A stretch of DNA of 64,000 nt from Paenibacillus oryzisoli. Its GTDB lineage: Bacteria; Bacillota; Bacilli; Paenibacillales; NBRC-103111. This document shows positions 7,578-15,876 of the stretch, piece after piece (positions within the stretch are counted from its first letter, which is position 1; each line of letters begins with the position of its first letter). The stretch is taken from assembly GCF_001653565.1 (NCBI RefSeq), contig NZ_LYPB01000076.1:173628-237627 (forward strand), written 5' to 3'. The notes beneath the pieces are model-generated. The model was not told where the DNA came from. It did no database searches and worked only from the letters and a program-made list of their open reading frames with translations. A program made the translations under genes and the position numbers.

Positions 7578-8554
7578 AGCGATTGCGTAAGTTATTCAGA
7601 AGTAAACTAGTGTGGGCGGTACTCATACTCATTGGATTTATCTATGTCAATAACACTTCGTTGCTTGCCAAAGAACGAAGTGGACCTCCTTTTCTAATGG
7701 CACATCGAGGTCTCGCGCAAACGTTCCACACTGAGAATTTGAAGAATGATACCTGCACAGCGGAACGAATCTATGAGCCGGAACACCCGTATCTGGAGAA
7801 TACGATTCCTTCCATGCAAGCAGCTTTTGATGCAGGTGCAGATGAAGTTGAACTCGATATCCATATCACGAAAGATGATCAGTTTGCCGTATTTCATGAT
7901 TGGACGCTAGACTGCCGAACGAATGTTACAGGTCAGTCGAAAGATTATACGATGGCTGAGTTGAAGAAAGCGGATATTGGCTACGGGTATACGGCTGATA
8001 ACGGGAAATCGTACCCTTTTCGAGGAAAAGGCATTGGATTGATGCCCTCCTTGCAGGAAGTATTCACACAGTTCTCAGACAAAATGCTCCTCATCCATAT
8101 CAAAACCAATGATCGTCATGAAGGCAATGTATTGGGGGATATGTTGGCTAAGCTTTCACCAGAACGAAGGAGTCAGTTGACCATCTATGGCGGGGATTTA
8201 CCCCTATCTATGGTAAAAGATAAATTGCCAGATATGCGTGTCATTTCTGTTGATGCGATGAAAAGCTGCCTGCTTCCCTATCTAGCTTATGGATGGACAG
8301 GCATGATTCCTGGTTCATGTGAACATATACAGATTCATATACCTGAGAAGTTAGCTCCGCTGCTGTGGGGATGGCCGAATAAGTTTCTAAATCGAATGGA
8401 TCACGTAGATACCAGAGTGATTGTAGTCGGTGGCAATGGGACGGAGTTTTCAACGGGATTTGACACGCGCGAGGACCTGGAGCGGCTTCCAGATTCTTTC
8501 TCCGGAGGCATATGGACGAATCGAATTGATCGCATTGCACCTATCTATAAGTAA
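7574..8554 (+). CDS. Membrane-anchored glycerophosphodiester phosphodiesterase family protein
   Basis: 326 residues with one N-terminal membrane helix (about 11-27) and a GDPD TIM barrel outside. The catalytic set is visible: MAHRG (His44, Arg45), LENT (Glu75), VELDIH (Glu93, Asp95) and FHD (His108). GDPD enzymes hydrolyse glycerophosphodiesters or related lipid and teichoic acid head groups. A cysteine pair-containing insertion follows the HRG motif (NDTCTAERIYEPEH), and two more cysteines occur near residues 235 and 253, which is unusual for the family. The start overlaps the upstream membrane gene by four bases. Confidence 0.88.
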   Translation: MKRLRKLFRSKLVWAVLILIGFIYVNNTSLLAKERSGPPFLMAHRGLAQTFHTENLKNDTCTAERIYEPEHPYLENTIPSMQAAFDAGADEVELDIHITKDDQFAVFHDWTLDCRTNVTGQSKDYTMAELKKADIGYGYTADNGKSYPFRGKGIGLMPSLQEVFTQFSDKMLLIHIKTNDRHEGNVLGDMLAKLSPERRSQLTIYGGDLPLSMVKDKLPDMRVISVDAMKSCLLPYLAYGWTGMIPGSCEHIQIHIPEKLAPLLWGWPNKFLNRMDHVDTRVIVVGGNGTEFSTGFDTREDLERLPDSFSGGIWTNRIDRIAPIYK

Positions 8555-8559
8555 ACAGA

Positions 8560-8604
8560 AGAGGGCAACTGATAGTAGAATTGTCTACTGGCAGGAAGCC
8601 CTCT
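8560..8604. terminator. Convergent hairpin between GDPD and YjjX genes
   Basis: AGAGGGC (8560-8566) pairs with GCCCTCT (8598-8604). An inner hairpin AGTAGA-ATTG-TCTACT is nested in the loop. The T-run is poor, so it may act as a bidirectional stop or transcript end stabiliser. Confidence 0.55.
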
Positions 8605-8635
8605 TTAGCTGTCCCATGACACAGATATCCTTATT

Positions 8636-9166
8636 TTACGTATATAACTTGGACTGAAATGGTGTTAGCGCTGCAAGGACCGCATCCCGAAAAACGTCAC
8701 TCCTCGTAATACGCCCATCTGTAAATAAACCGTAAGCACCTTCTTTGTGATTACTTCCCACCGTTGAGCTCAGTTCATCTACAATGTGACGCAGCTCATT
8801 GCCACCCTGCTCTAATTTCTCGCCAATGGAGTTTGGAATGGGGAAATATAACCCCTTGCCGATGTAAAGCTGATTCCCGTCCCAAGCGGCACAAACAGAG
8901 AAGAGATACCACTGCATAGTATGAGTGCTGTCATACGTAAGTCCACCCTCAAGTCCCAGTCCAAAGTCGGCAGCAGGCTCCGCCGCAAGCACATTTTTGG
9001 CCCTTGTGATGGCACCTAAGATGGTTTCATCTTCCGTCAATGGCTGGTCAGATACACCAGAGGGAACAGCGTGACAAATCGGTTCTAGGCCAGTAGCCGC
9101 AACCACAGCAGCTCGCTTTGCTTGATTATTCGTGCCTAATGCGATTCGTATCGTCTTGTCGAACAA
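8636..9166 (-). CDS. yjjX: Inosine/xanthosine triphosphatase (YjjX/DUF84 type)
   Basis: A 176-residue single-domain protein with the DUF84 pattern: IALGTNNQAKRAAV at the N-terminus, SGVSDQPLTEDETILGAITRA in the first third, and FGLGLEGGL in the centre. The family hydrolyses non-canonical nucleoside triphosphates such as ITP and XTP to keep them out of nucleic acids. The start is TTG 9166, nine bases after AGGAG; no in-frame ATG fits. It is transcribed alone on the minus strand. Confidence 0.85.
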   Translation of the reverse strand: MFDKTIRIALGTNNQAKRAAVVAATGLEPICHAVPSGVSDQPLTEDETILGAITRAKNVLAAEPAADFGLGLEGGLTYDSTHTMQWYLFSVCAAWDGNQLYIGKGLYFPIPNSIGEKLEQGGNELRHIVDELSSTVGSNHKEGAYGLFTDGRITRSDVFRDAVLAALTPFQSKLYT

Positions 9167-9302
9167 TTGACATCACTCCTAACTTCTCTTTATCCGATGA
9201 ATGTATTCGATTAGAACTAGTATATCATGTTTTTCTTACAATCACGTTTAGTGATGAAAGCCTGCTTCGAAGTGCGGTTTTAAAACTATGCAATGTTGGG
9301 AA

Positions 9303-9324
9303 TATTTGTTGAAAAGAACAAATA
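9303..9324. repeat. Short palindrome upstream of the 9403 gene
   Basis: TATTTGTT (9303-9310) pairs with AACAAATA (9317-9324). It lies in the 236-bp gap between divergent genes, where a regulator could bind. Nothing else was recognised in that gap. Confidence 0.4.
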
Positions 9325-9402
9325 TATAAATTCGATTATTCTGCTGTAATACCGGGAAAAATTTGTTTATACAAACCAATTGATAAGGAGAATCAATCGA
9401 AC

Positions 9403-10200
9403 TTGAGCACTGTACAATCCCAATCGCCTCGGAGGCAGCAAGCTGTATTGAGTCAGGACGGTTTAAGCAGCTTGCGCTGGCAGGATCCGAAGATTATTGC
9501 GTGGTGGTCAGCATCATTTCCAGGATTCGGTCATTTCCTGCTCCATCAATTTATACGCGGTTTCCTGCTGTCAGCTTGGGAAGTGGCTATCAATTCACTT
9601 GCAGGAATCAATGAGGCGATTTATTACTCTTTCAGTGGACAATTCGACATGGTAACACAAGTTATTGAACCGAGATGGGCTTTTGCTTATGCGATCGTTT
9701 ATTTATTCTCAATTTGGGATAGTTATATCAAAGCCATTAATGCGAATAAGCAATATCATCTGGCAAAACTAGAGGGAGCAAAGCTTACTTCCAATTTAAT
9801 GAAACCGTGGACGATCACGAATATTAGCCCCAAGAGGCCATGGGCTGCAATGGTTAGTTCCCTTGTTTTTCCAGGACTAGGCCAGCTATACAATAACCGA
9901 ATCAGCCTAGGTTTCTTTGGGGTGTTCTGGTGGTTTGTCTATATGAGTTTGTCGCGTTCACATGAAGCTGCACTTTATCTAGTGCTTGGCAAATTATCCA
10001 AATCAACAGCGCTGTTAAGTCCGCATTGGCTATTATTTATGCCTTCTGTCATTTGTGGTGCGATGTATGACGCATATATGACGGCAATAGATCATAACAG
10101 ACTTTTTCGAATTGAGCAGAAACAGTACCTAACGGAGAAGTACCCACATTTTCCAATCCAGTTATTTGAAAAGGAGAATGCCCCGCATGTTGATTATTAG
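9403..10200 (+). CDS. Multi-spanning membrane protein with two PGxGxxxxxx repeats
   Basis: 265 residues from a TTG at 9403 after AAGGAG. The protein contains two similar halves, each opening with a WA-SxxFPGFGHFLLHQ or SLVFPGLGQLYNNR motif followed by hydrophobic segments. The PGxGQxY motif recalls small TM2-type membrane repeats. There is no catalytic signature and I assign no function. Its 3' end overlaps the next gene by 14 bases, so the two are co-translated. Confidence 0.7.
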   Translation: MSTVQSQSPRRQQAVLSQDGLSSLRWQDPKIIAWWSASFPGFGHFLLHQFIRGFLLSAWEVAINSLAGINEAIYYSFSGQFDMVTQVIEPRWAFAYAIVYLFSIWDSYIKAINANKQYHLAKLEGAKLTSNLMKPWTITNISPKRPWAAMVSSLVFPGLGQLYNNRISLGFFGVFWWFVYMSLSRSHEAALYLVLGKLSKSTALLSPHWLLFMPSVICGAMYDAYMTAIDHNRLFRIEQKQYLTEKYPHFPIQLFEKENAPHVDY

Positions 10201-10642
10201 TACATTTGAGCATTCGATCGAGGTAGAGGAAGCTCTGGCCGTGCTGGAACACATGGGAGTACCTCGCAATGAAATCATGACCGTCATGATGGATAATTAT
10301 ATGGACATACCCGATAATAATTACAATTCGAATCCGAATAAGAAAAGTCTTGCATTTGAAGTTGGCATGGCGACCGCCACAGCGTTTACTGTAATTGGGA
10401 TTTGTATTGGTTTTATTATGTATTTAGGTCCCATTATTTGGGGAGTTATGTGTGCGATTGGTGGATTTAGTATAGGATATTGTATCACGAGGTTCTTACA
10501 AACAAGAGTCTTTAAACACGTTCTTCGGAAAAAAGTGCAATTACCCGAGCTGGCTGTCATTATACAATGCCAAGAGGAACGATATCGAGAGATAACGCAC
10601 GTGTTGTGGGAGTCCCAAGCACTATCCGTGGGAAAGATTTGA
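10187..10642 (+). CDS. Membrane protein with N-terminal alpha/beta domain, unknown function
   Basis: About 151 residues. An N-terminal soluble part (residues 1-55, IISTFEHSIEVEEALAVLEH) resembles small stress-type alpha/beta domains. Two adjacent glycine-rich membrane helices follow (about 60-110), then a basic soluble tail. The ATG at 10187 is preferred, ten bases after AAGGAG (10171-10176). It overlaps the end of the previous gene. The terminator at 10642 begins inside its stop codon. Confidence 0.7.
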   Translation: MLIISTFEHSIEVEEALAVLEHMGVPRNEIMTVMMDNYMDIPDNNYNSNPNKKSLAFEVGMATATAFTVIGICIGFIMYLGPIIWGVMCAIGGFSIGYCITRFLQTRVFKHVLRKKVQLPELAVIIQCQEERYREITHVLWESQALSVGKI

Positions 10643-10678
10643 AAGAGGCTAATGGATCAATATCCAATAGCCTCTTTC
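10642..10678. terminator. Bidirectional terminator between convergent genes
   Basis: AAAGAGGCTA-TGGAT pairs with ATCCA-TAGCCTCTTT in a nearly perfect stem of about 15 bp with a short loop. A and T runs flank both sides, so it can serve both convergent genes. Confidence 0.85.
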
Positions 10679-10700
10679 GATTTATGACCCGCTTATTTAC

Positions 10701-12161
10701 TTATTTCATTTGAGCTAATTCATAATCGAACCACGTTCGAATCTCGCCTGTCGACAAGTTTTCAATCGTATTATTGCGATGCTTAATGAAAATGTCTCGG
10801 TTCTTATCCAAATAATAGTCGCCAAAAACATAGTCGGATAATCGTTTCGTTTCTAACTTCGTATTCAGCGTATAGAGCCCAGCTGTATCTTGCGGAGTAT
10901 AGTCTGTATTTGAAATGCCATTCAGTACGATATATAGACTACCATCCTGAGATGCTGGATTGGGCAAAGAAAGATTCGTTATTCCTAATGCTATGACATC
11001 CGATTCATGAAGTAGTCCATTGACCATGTGAAGAGTACCCTCTTGATCTAGTAAGCCAACGCGGGCACTTCCCCCTATATAGTTATTTCGACTAGGCAAT
11101 CTGTCAGAGGCGATCCATACTGTACCGTCAGGATTGGGGATGACGCGATCAATCTTTTGATTGAAATCCTCGAGTCGTGTCACATGCCCATTTTGAATAA
11201 GAAAGGTATACGTCGAGCCATAATTTGGACCAATAACAGCAAGAGGCAAGGTCAAATTAATGGATAAGATAACCCGCTGATCGCCTGCAGCGAATGCCTT
11301 GTACGTATGGACAGGGGCTCCCCAGTCAGCCGCTTCCCATACATCGGCGTCTGTTAATGTGTATACTTTTAACTCACCATAGTATAAATCACGATCTTTA
11401 CGCACTAACTCTACGGGTTGACCAGCTAATGGATGTGGTGTGGTGGATAGGCCTTTGATGAATTGTTCTTGTTCTTTATAGTTTTTCCATTGTAGTTGAT
11501 AGTCGCTTTTATCCATCTTCAGCATTGATTTGGCTGGGTCCGCGTTAAGCAGGGAGTAGAAATATAACGAACGTTCATCGTCACCGATGATGGAATAGAT
11601 GGCATTTTGACCACCTACTAGCGAAAGTCCGTCCTTATCACTCCATTGGATGTCGATCTTTAGAAGATCATGGACAAATCGCCAAGTCAGCGGCATGTAA
11701 GTTACATCTTGATAAGTTAGAAAAGGGTAGGGCTCTGTTCGATTATTGATTTCGATCTGATTCATTGTGATTGACACATCCGCAACTTGGACAGCGTAAC
11801 TGTTTGCATTGCGCTTGGTTGTTAGATCTTGTTCGAGCACTGTTTGATGAATGGACGGAGGGAAGTTGCGATTTGACCAAATCTGCAATCCATCGGTATC
11901 GCTCCAGTTGTATTCAATACCAAGCGTTTGGAAATTAGTCCACGTCATGGGCAAGTAAGTGATGTCTTTATACACAAGAAATGGGTATTTACTGTGGGCG
12001 ATATCCATGTTCTGACCATTCATTTGAATTGAAAAATAAGGCAGAGATGCTTTCACTGTTGCGCTTGCTGAAGCTTGCGTAGGAAGTAACGGTAACAACG
12101 AGCATAACAATCCGAGTATGACCAACGAGTATTGTTTGGGAAATTTCTTCAAATCCATCAC
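10701..12161 (-). CDS. Secreted protein with two copper amine oxidase N-terminal-like (stalk) repeats
   Basis: 486 residues with a signal peptide (about 1-32, ending ASASA). Two related repeats follow: PFLVYKDITYLPMTW...WSDTDGLQIW and PFLTYQDVTYMPLTW...WSDKDGLSLV. These are the copper amine oxidase N-terminal-like stalk repeats common in Paenibacillus surface proteins. The C-terminal part (about 200-486) has repeated DGxxW/xxY strands and looks beta-propeller-like. The start is uncertain: GTG 12161, ATG 12158 or TTG 12152 after AAAAGGG. It is divergent from the riboswitch-controlled LysM-CAP gene. Confidence 0.7.
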   Translation of the reverse strand: MMDLKKFPKQYSLVILGLLCSLLPLLPTQASASATVKASLPYFSIQMNGQNMDIAHSKYPFLVYKDITYLPMTWTNFQTLGIEYNWSDTDGLQIWSNRNFPPSIHQTVLEQDLTTKRNANSYAVQVADVSITMNQIEINNRTEPYPFLTYQDVTYMPLTWRFVHDLLKIDIQWSDKDGLSLVGGQNAIYSIIGDDERSLYFYSLLNADPAKSMLKMDKSDYQLQWKNYKEQEQFIKGLSTTPHPLAGQPVELVRKDRDLYYGELKVYTLTDADVWEAADWGAPVHTYKAFAAGDQRVILSINLTLPLAVIGPNYGSTYTFLIQNGHVTRLEDFNQKIDRVIPNPDGTVWIASDRLPSRNNYIGGSARVGLLDQEGTLHMVNGLLHESDVIALGITNLSLPNPASQDGSLYIVLNGISNTDYTPQDTAGLYTLNTKLETKRLSDYVFGDYYLDKNRDIFIKHRNNTIENLSTGEIRTWFDYELAQMK

Positions 12162-12302
12162 CCTTTTCTAAGTTAGTATTGCTACTGATTAGACGCAAGA
12201 TGATGGGAAAAGTTGTATGTTTTAAGGGCGGGATATCCAATTGGTGATCCAATTGGTAAATTTTGAGTCATGATCTCGCTGATTTCCCATGTTACAATCG
12301 TT

Positions 12303-12445
12303 GAGATCCAAGCTGGATCCAAAACTTAGAAGGCCGAAGCTTTTTTGAAGCACGGGGGAACCAATCTTTGGGGTGAAGTCGCGTAGTGCGACCGGGTGAT
12401 TACTCTTTGATCCGAATCCGACAGCTAACCTCGCAGGCCGCAAAA
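12303..12445 (+). ncRNA. c-di-AMP riboswitch (ydaO-yuaA leader)
   Basis: The leader contains the conserved ydaO blocks in order: ACGGGGGAACCAA (about 12351-12363), TTGGGGTGAA (about 12368-12377), a variable hairpin GTCGCGTAGTGCGAC (12378-12392), and CCGAATCCGACAGCTAACCTCGCAGGC (about 12412-12438). An unusual extra hairpin (GAAGCTTTTTTGAAGC) lies just before the GGGGGAACCAA block. The ribosome binding site follows directly. ydaO RNAs bind cyclic di-AMP and usually turn off genes of cell wall remodelling and potassium transport. The LysM-CAP gene downstream fits this regulon. Confidence 0.9.
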
Positions 12446-12459
12446 AGGAGAGGTTTGAT

Positions 12460-13110
12460 TTGAAGCGTTACAAAAAGCTAGTTGTCTCAGGTGCCTTAGG
12501 TTTGAGTGTTCTTATGGGGGCAAACGCAGCGTTTGCTGCTACAGGAACGCATACAGTAGCGGGGAACGATACCATGTGGTTAATTTCTAAGAAATATGGC
12601 GTCAGCCTTACTTCACTGATTCAAGCGAATCCACAAGTAGCCAATCCCAACGTGATTTGGTCGGGGATGAAGCTTACTATTCCTGGAAGCACGGATACAA
12701 CCGTTGTGACGAAACCACAGGTTACGCCAGCACCGGCGCAGTCCTCTTTTGCAAGCCAAGTGGTTACATTGGTAAACGAAGAAAGATCCAAGGCTGGATT
12801 GAAGCCTTTGATGGGCAATAACGCACTTACCACGATGGCGCTGGATAAAGCCAAAGATATGTACAATAACGGATATTTCGATCATACGTCACCAACGTAC
12901 GGATCACCTTTTGATATGATGAGCGCATATGGCATTCATTATTCCTTCGCAGGTGAAAACATCGCCAAAGGACAACAAACTCCACAAGCGGTCATGACCG
13001 CTTGGATGAACAGTTCAGGTCACCGTCAAAACATCCTAAGCCCGAACTTCACCCAAATCGGTGTTGCCTATTATAATGGTGAGTGGGTGCAGGAGTTTAT
13101 TAGTAACTAA
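12460..13110 (+). CDS. Secreted LysM and CAP (YkwD-like) domain protein
   Basis: 216 residues: signal peptide (about 1-26, ending AFAA), one LysM peptidoglycan-binding domain (THTVAGNDTMWLISKKYGVS through LTIPG, about 30-77), a proline-rich linker and a CAP/SCP domain (about 92-216) with VNEERSKAGLKPL, AxDMYNNGYFDHTSP, GENIAKG and SSGHRQNIL. The domain order matches YkwD/SafA-like proteins that sit in the cell wall or spore coat. TTG 12460 is nine bases after AAGGAG and directly follows the c-di-AMP riboswitch. A terminator follows at 13127. Confidence 0.9.
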   Translation: MKRYKKLVVSGALGLSVLMGANAAFAATGTHTVAGNDTMWLISKKYGVSLTSLIQANPQVANPNVIWSGMKLTIPGSTDTTVVTKPQVTPAPAQSSFASQVVTLVNEERSKAGLKPLMGNNALTTMALDKAKDMYNNGYFDHTSPTYGSPFDMMSAYGIHYSFAGENIAKGQQTPQAVMTAWMNSSGHRQNILSPNFTQIGVAYYNGEWVQEFISN

Positions 13111-13126
13111 GTGTAAACATGGATAA

Positions 13127-13158
13127 TGGCAGTCTCTTTTGGGAGGCTGTCTTTTTTT
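13127..13158 (+). terminator. Rho-independent terminator after the LysM-CAP gene
   Basis: GGCAGTCTC pairs with GGAGGCTGTC (with G-U pairs) around a short loop and is followed by TTTTTTT. Confidence 0.75.
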
Positions 13159-13258
13159 GTAATTTAAAATCCACCTACTATTTGTATGTGATAGTATAAT
13201 AAATATTGGATCTGTAAGATTGTAATATTAAATTTACATGGATGATGGAGATGAAAGC

Positions 13259-13687
13259 ATGATGATAACCGAAGAAAATTACTCCAAACCAGTCGGAGGA
13301 TGGCTGCTTATTTATGTAGTAACACTACTAATTAGCGCGGCTTTATATGGGATGGGAACGATTAACGGATTTAGCCAATTTATTCGAGATTTTCAAGAAA
13401 GGAATGGGATCCTTTTCATCATAGATATTGGAACAATAATAAAATTACTCCTTTCAGTTTTGATTCTTTATTTATTTATGACTAAGCAGAGTTATACTTA
13501 CAAGATTATAATTGGGTTTGAACTTTTTTGTATTTTAATAAGAGCGTTGTCTCTCGGAGGCGTAATTATTCGTTATCATGTAATACCGAACTCGTTTTAT
13601 GTATCCATCTTAATAGGATTGTTTAGTATGGCATGGATCTTATATTTTATGAAATCGAAGAGAGTAAGAGCTACCTTCGTCAATTAA
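13259..13687 (+). CDS. DUF2569-like membrane protein
   Basis: About 142 residues with four hydrophobic helices. It opens with a VGGWLLIYVV motif just after the N-terminus and ends with WILYFMKSKRVRATF, both typical of DUF2569 (YdgK-type) proteins. Function is unknown. ATG 13259 is chosen over 13238 because GGAG lies eight bases upstream. Confidence 0.75.
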   Translation: MMITEENYSKPVGGWLLIYVVTLLISAALYGMGTINGFSQFIRDFQERNGILFIIDIGTIIKLLLSVLILYLFMTKQSYTYKIIIGFELFCILIRALSLGGVIIRYHVIPNSFYVSILIGLFSMAWILYFMKSKRVRATFVN

Positions 13688-13726
13688 AAATTTAATGGGA
13701 TATTAATGACTATTGAGGTGCATCCA

Positions 13727-14194
13727 GTGATTAAGATACTTACACAAATTGAGATTGAAGCTACTATAGATGTTTGTTTCGACATGGCATCAGATATTGA
13801 TATACATACGCAAACTGTTTGGCCACATACCAAAGAGCGAGCGATAGCTGGAACAACATCAGGCATGGTTCGTGGTGGGGATACGGTTACTTTTGAAGCG
13901 AGACATTTCTTAATTAGGCAAAAACACACGTCACTCATATCAAATTATGTTCGACCTTACCACTTTGTTGATGAAATGTTGCGGGGGACGTTCAAAAGTA
14001 TGTGACATGAACACGAATTCATTGATTTAGGTGGCAGAACATTAATGAAAGATACATTAAGTTTTGAGGCCCCGCTAGGCTGGATCGGATGGGCCGTGGA
14101 GCGGGTTGTATTAAGAAGATATATGACGCGATTTCTAAATTATCGGAATGAGCAGTTGAAGATTTTGGCAGAAAAACATGGAAAGAAGATATAA
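13727..14194 (+). pseudogene. SRPBCC-family protein interrupted by an in-frame TGA
   Basis: A polyketide cyclase/START-like protein (IKILTQIEIEATIDVCFDMASDID at the N-terminus) runs open to FKSM and meets TGA at 14003-14005. The same frame then continues without a break through HEHEFIDLGGRTLMKDTL and GWIGWAVERVVLRRYM to TAA at 14192-14194, giving a normal family length of about 155 residues. Homologs usually have Arg or Lys at the interrupted position, so a single CGA-to-TGA change is the likely cause. The start is probably GTG 13727 after TGAGGTG; ATG 13706 is the alternative. If not pseudogenised, it encodes a truncated protein of about 92 residues. Confidence 0.8.
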
Positions 14195-14229
14195 ATGAGA
14201 AGAAGTGAGGGGCAAAGGGGGGATGCCAA

Positions 14230-14619
14230 TTGAGATTCTATATCGCTTCTAGTTTCAGAAACCTCGACAATGTTCGAGAAGTTGCTCAGCAATTGAAGTC
14301 GAGAGGGTATATGCAAACTTACGATTGGACGATGCATACAGGTATCGATTCACTTCAAGAACTTACGGTGATCGGTGCGCAAGAGAGGGAAGCCGTGTTG
14401 TGTGCAGATAAATTCATCATGATGTTGCCTGCGGGGAAGGGGAGTCATGTGGAGCTGGGACTTGCTATAGGAGCAGGAAAGTCAATTTATATCCATTCTA
14501 CGCACCACGATGAGATTAATGATATACAAAAAACGTGTACGTTTTATCAGCTGCCAGAAGTGAATCCAATCATCGGAACGATAGATGATCTGGTTGCTAG
14601 GATTTACGAAGATAACTGA
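14230..14619 (+). CDS. Nucleoside 2-deoxyribosyltransferase-like protein
   Basis: 129 residues from TTG 14230 after a purine-rich AAAGGGGGG site. The protein shows a FYIASSFRN start, a YDWT motif, ADKFIMMLPAGKGSHVELG in the centre and GKSIYIH after it. This is the pattern of the short nucleoside 2-deoxyribosyltransferase-like family, in which the GSHVELG glutamate is the candidate nucleophile. The true substrate is unknown, since many members are annotated only by fold. It has no clear operon partners. Confidence 0.75.
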   Translation: MRFYIASSFRNLDNVREVAQQLKSRGYMQTYDWTMHTGIDSLQELTVIGAQEREAVLCADKFIMMLPAGKGSHVELGLAIGAGKSIYIHSTHHDEINDIQKTCTFYQLPEVNPIIGTIDDLVARIYEDN

Positions 14620-14649
14620 TTGCCTAACATGGGGAAGCCGATGTGAAAA

Positions 14650-14836
14650 CGTAAGGGAACCTAGGTACGCTATTTCTAAGAAATAGGCTGTTTTTTACAA
14701 CTAACGGAACGTGAGTACGCTATTTGTCTGTTTTCGTGGTTTTTTGGCGATTATGGAGTAAATAGCGTACTGACGTTCCCTTTAAATACGATTTTCGCAC
14801 GGTCTGCTGGAAATAGTGTCTCCTGGTTCCCTTACG
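14650..14836. repeat. Fold-back (nested palindromic) element of about 187 bp
   Basis: The outer arms CGTAAGGGAACCtaGGtAC...CTATTTC (from 14650) and GGAAATAGTGTCTCCTGGTTCCCTTACG (14809-14836) are inverted copies. Inside them, ACGGAACGTGAGTACGCTATTT (about 14704-14725) faces AAATAGCGTACTGACGTTCCCT (about 14759-14781). The whole intergenic stretch therefore folds on itself. It carries no reading frame. It could be a MITE-like element or a large transcript-end hairpin. Confidence 0.75.
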
Positions 14837-14908
14837 ATCAGAAACAGTCAAATATAAATCGAATAACTGAAGACATGTTCCCTAAAACATAAGTAAAGGA
14901 TCGAAATC

Positions 14909-15216
14909 ATGAATCCGAATGAATTTATAGAAACATATAACTCAACTCGAAATGAGTTTATTTATTTCAAATGGAATGGTAAGCATGCTAATGAGCTAGC
15001 TATTATTATCTAATTGTTGAAAAATTACTTAATCAAACAGGGTATCTGTACTTGGATGATATAGTTATCTCAGGATCTTTATGCTTTGATGCCTATTGTT
15101 CAACCCTGAGGGCTAACCCTTCCGAGTTAGATTTCGATGTGTTCATCGCTGAAATCAATAGGAGGAAAGAAATTTCGCAAAATGAACTAATGATTAAATC
15201 ATATGATATGATATAG
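14909..15216 (+). pseudogene. Degraded small gene, unknown function
   Basis: Starting at ATG 14909 (AAAGGATCGAAATC upstream) a frame reads MNPNEFIETYNSTRNEFIYF and WNGKHANELAIII, then stops at TAA. The frame resumes as LLKNYLIKQG and then continues in another frame as YLYLDDIVISGSLCFDAYCS through NELMIKSYDMI to TAG at 15214-15216. At least one stop and one single-base frameshift (near 15049-15055) are needed to explain it. I do not recognise the family. The composition (AT-rich, acidic) looks unlike its neighbours. Confidence 0.6.
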
Positions 15217-15364
15217 GGATTGCTATGTATACTGGTTATATGTCGAGGCAAAGCCATATAAATGGCCTATCGGACATAGGTGTTAGTAATACTAAAACCA
15301 GTATTCTCTTAAAACTCAAGTAAAATCTCGCAAAGTATTTTAAAAGATAGAGGAGATCAACCAA

Positions 15365-15793
15365 GTGAGCAACAAAAGATTAAAGCGACTCATTCTTAGT
15401 TTTGCGATCTTCATTATTGCTATGATAACGATAAAGCTTATTGTAGCATTCGGCGGAGATATGGTAGCTACTAGCCATAATGTGTCGACTTTTACTAGTA
15501 AATCAAATGTGAATGGCAACATTAAACTTACTATTGGCACGCTAAAAGGAACGTATGTGGTTCATGATTTTAATATTAAAACCGATGGGGAAATCGGTAT
15601 TCCATACGAATCAACGGTTGAAACCGGGACTGTAACCCTTCGAGTAATGAAATCGAATCTCGTACAATGGGAGAAAGTAATATCTCCATCGAGTACTGGA
15701 CTCATCGAGTTTGACGGTGTGAAGGGGAGCTACTCGATTCAACTTGCAACAGATGAAGCGAAGAAAATAAGTGTGAAGCTCCAAACGAAATAG
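15365..15793 (+). CDS. Membrane-anchored extracytoplasmic protein, unknown function
   Basis: 142 residues from a GTG at 15365 after GAGGAG. An N-terminal membrane anchor (about 8-29) is followed by a beta-rich domain with SNVNGNIKLTIGTLKGTYVVHDF and GTVTLRVMKSNLVQWEK. The pattern resembles small extracellular beta-sandwich proteins of Bacilli with no named function. A bidirectional terminator follows. Confidence 0.65.
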   Translation: MSNKRLKRLILSFAIFIIAMITIKLIVAFGGDMVATSHNVSTFTSKSNVNGNIKLTIGTLKGTYVVHDFNIKTDGEIGIPYESTVETGTVTLRVMKSNLVQWEKVISPSSTGLIEFDGVKGSYSIQLATDEAKKISVKLQTK

Positions 15794-15828
15794 CTGCAAT
15801 CAATCAGTTGATGTACAAATAAACCGAA

Positions 15829-15876
15829 AACGGAAGCCAATGACGAGTCTCTTCGTCATTGACTTCCGTTTTTTCA
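15829..15876. terminator. Bidirectional terminator between convergent genes
   Basis: AACGGAAGcCAATGACGA pairs with TCGTCATTGaCTTCCGTT around GTCTCT and is followed by TTTTTT. It overlaps the ancestral stop codon of the frameshifted isomerase gene on the other strand (15874-15876). Confidence 0.9.

Noticed and set aside
13706..13726. Upstream ATG for the SRPBCC gene
   Set aside because: TGAGGTG (13714-13720) lies downstream of that ATG and fits the GTG at 13727; family members start at about this place.
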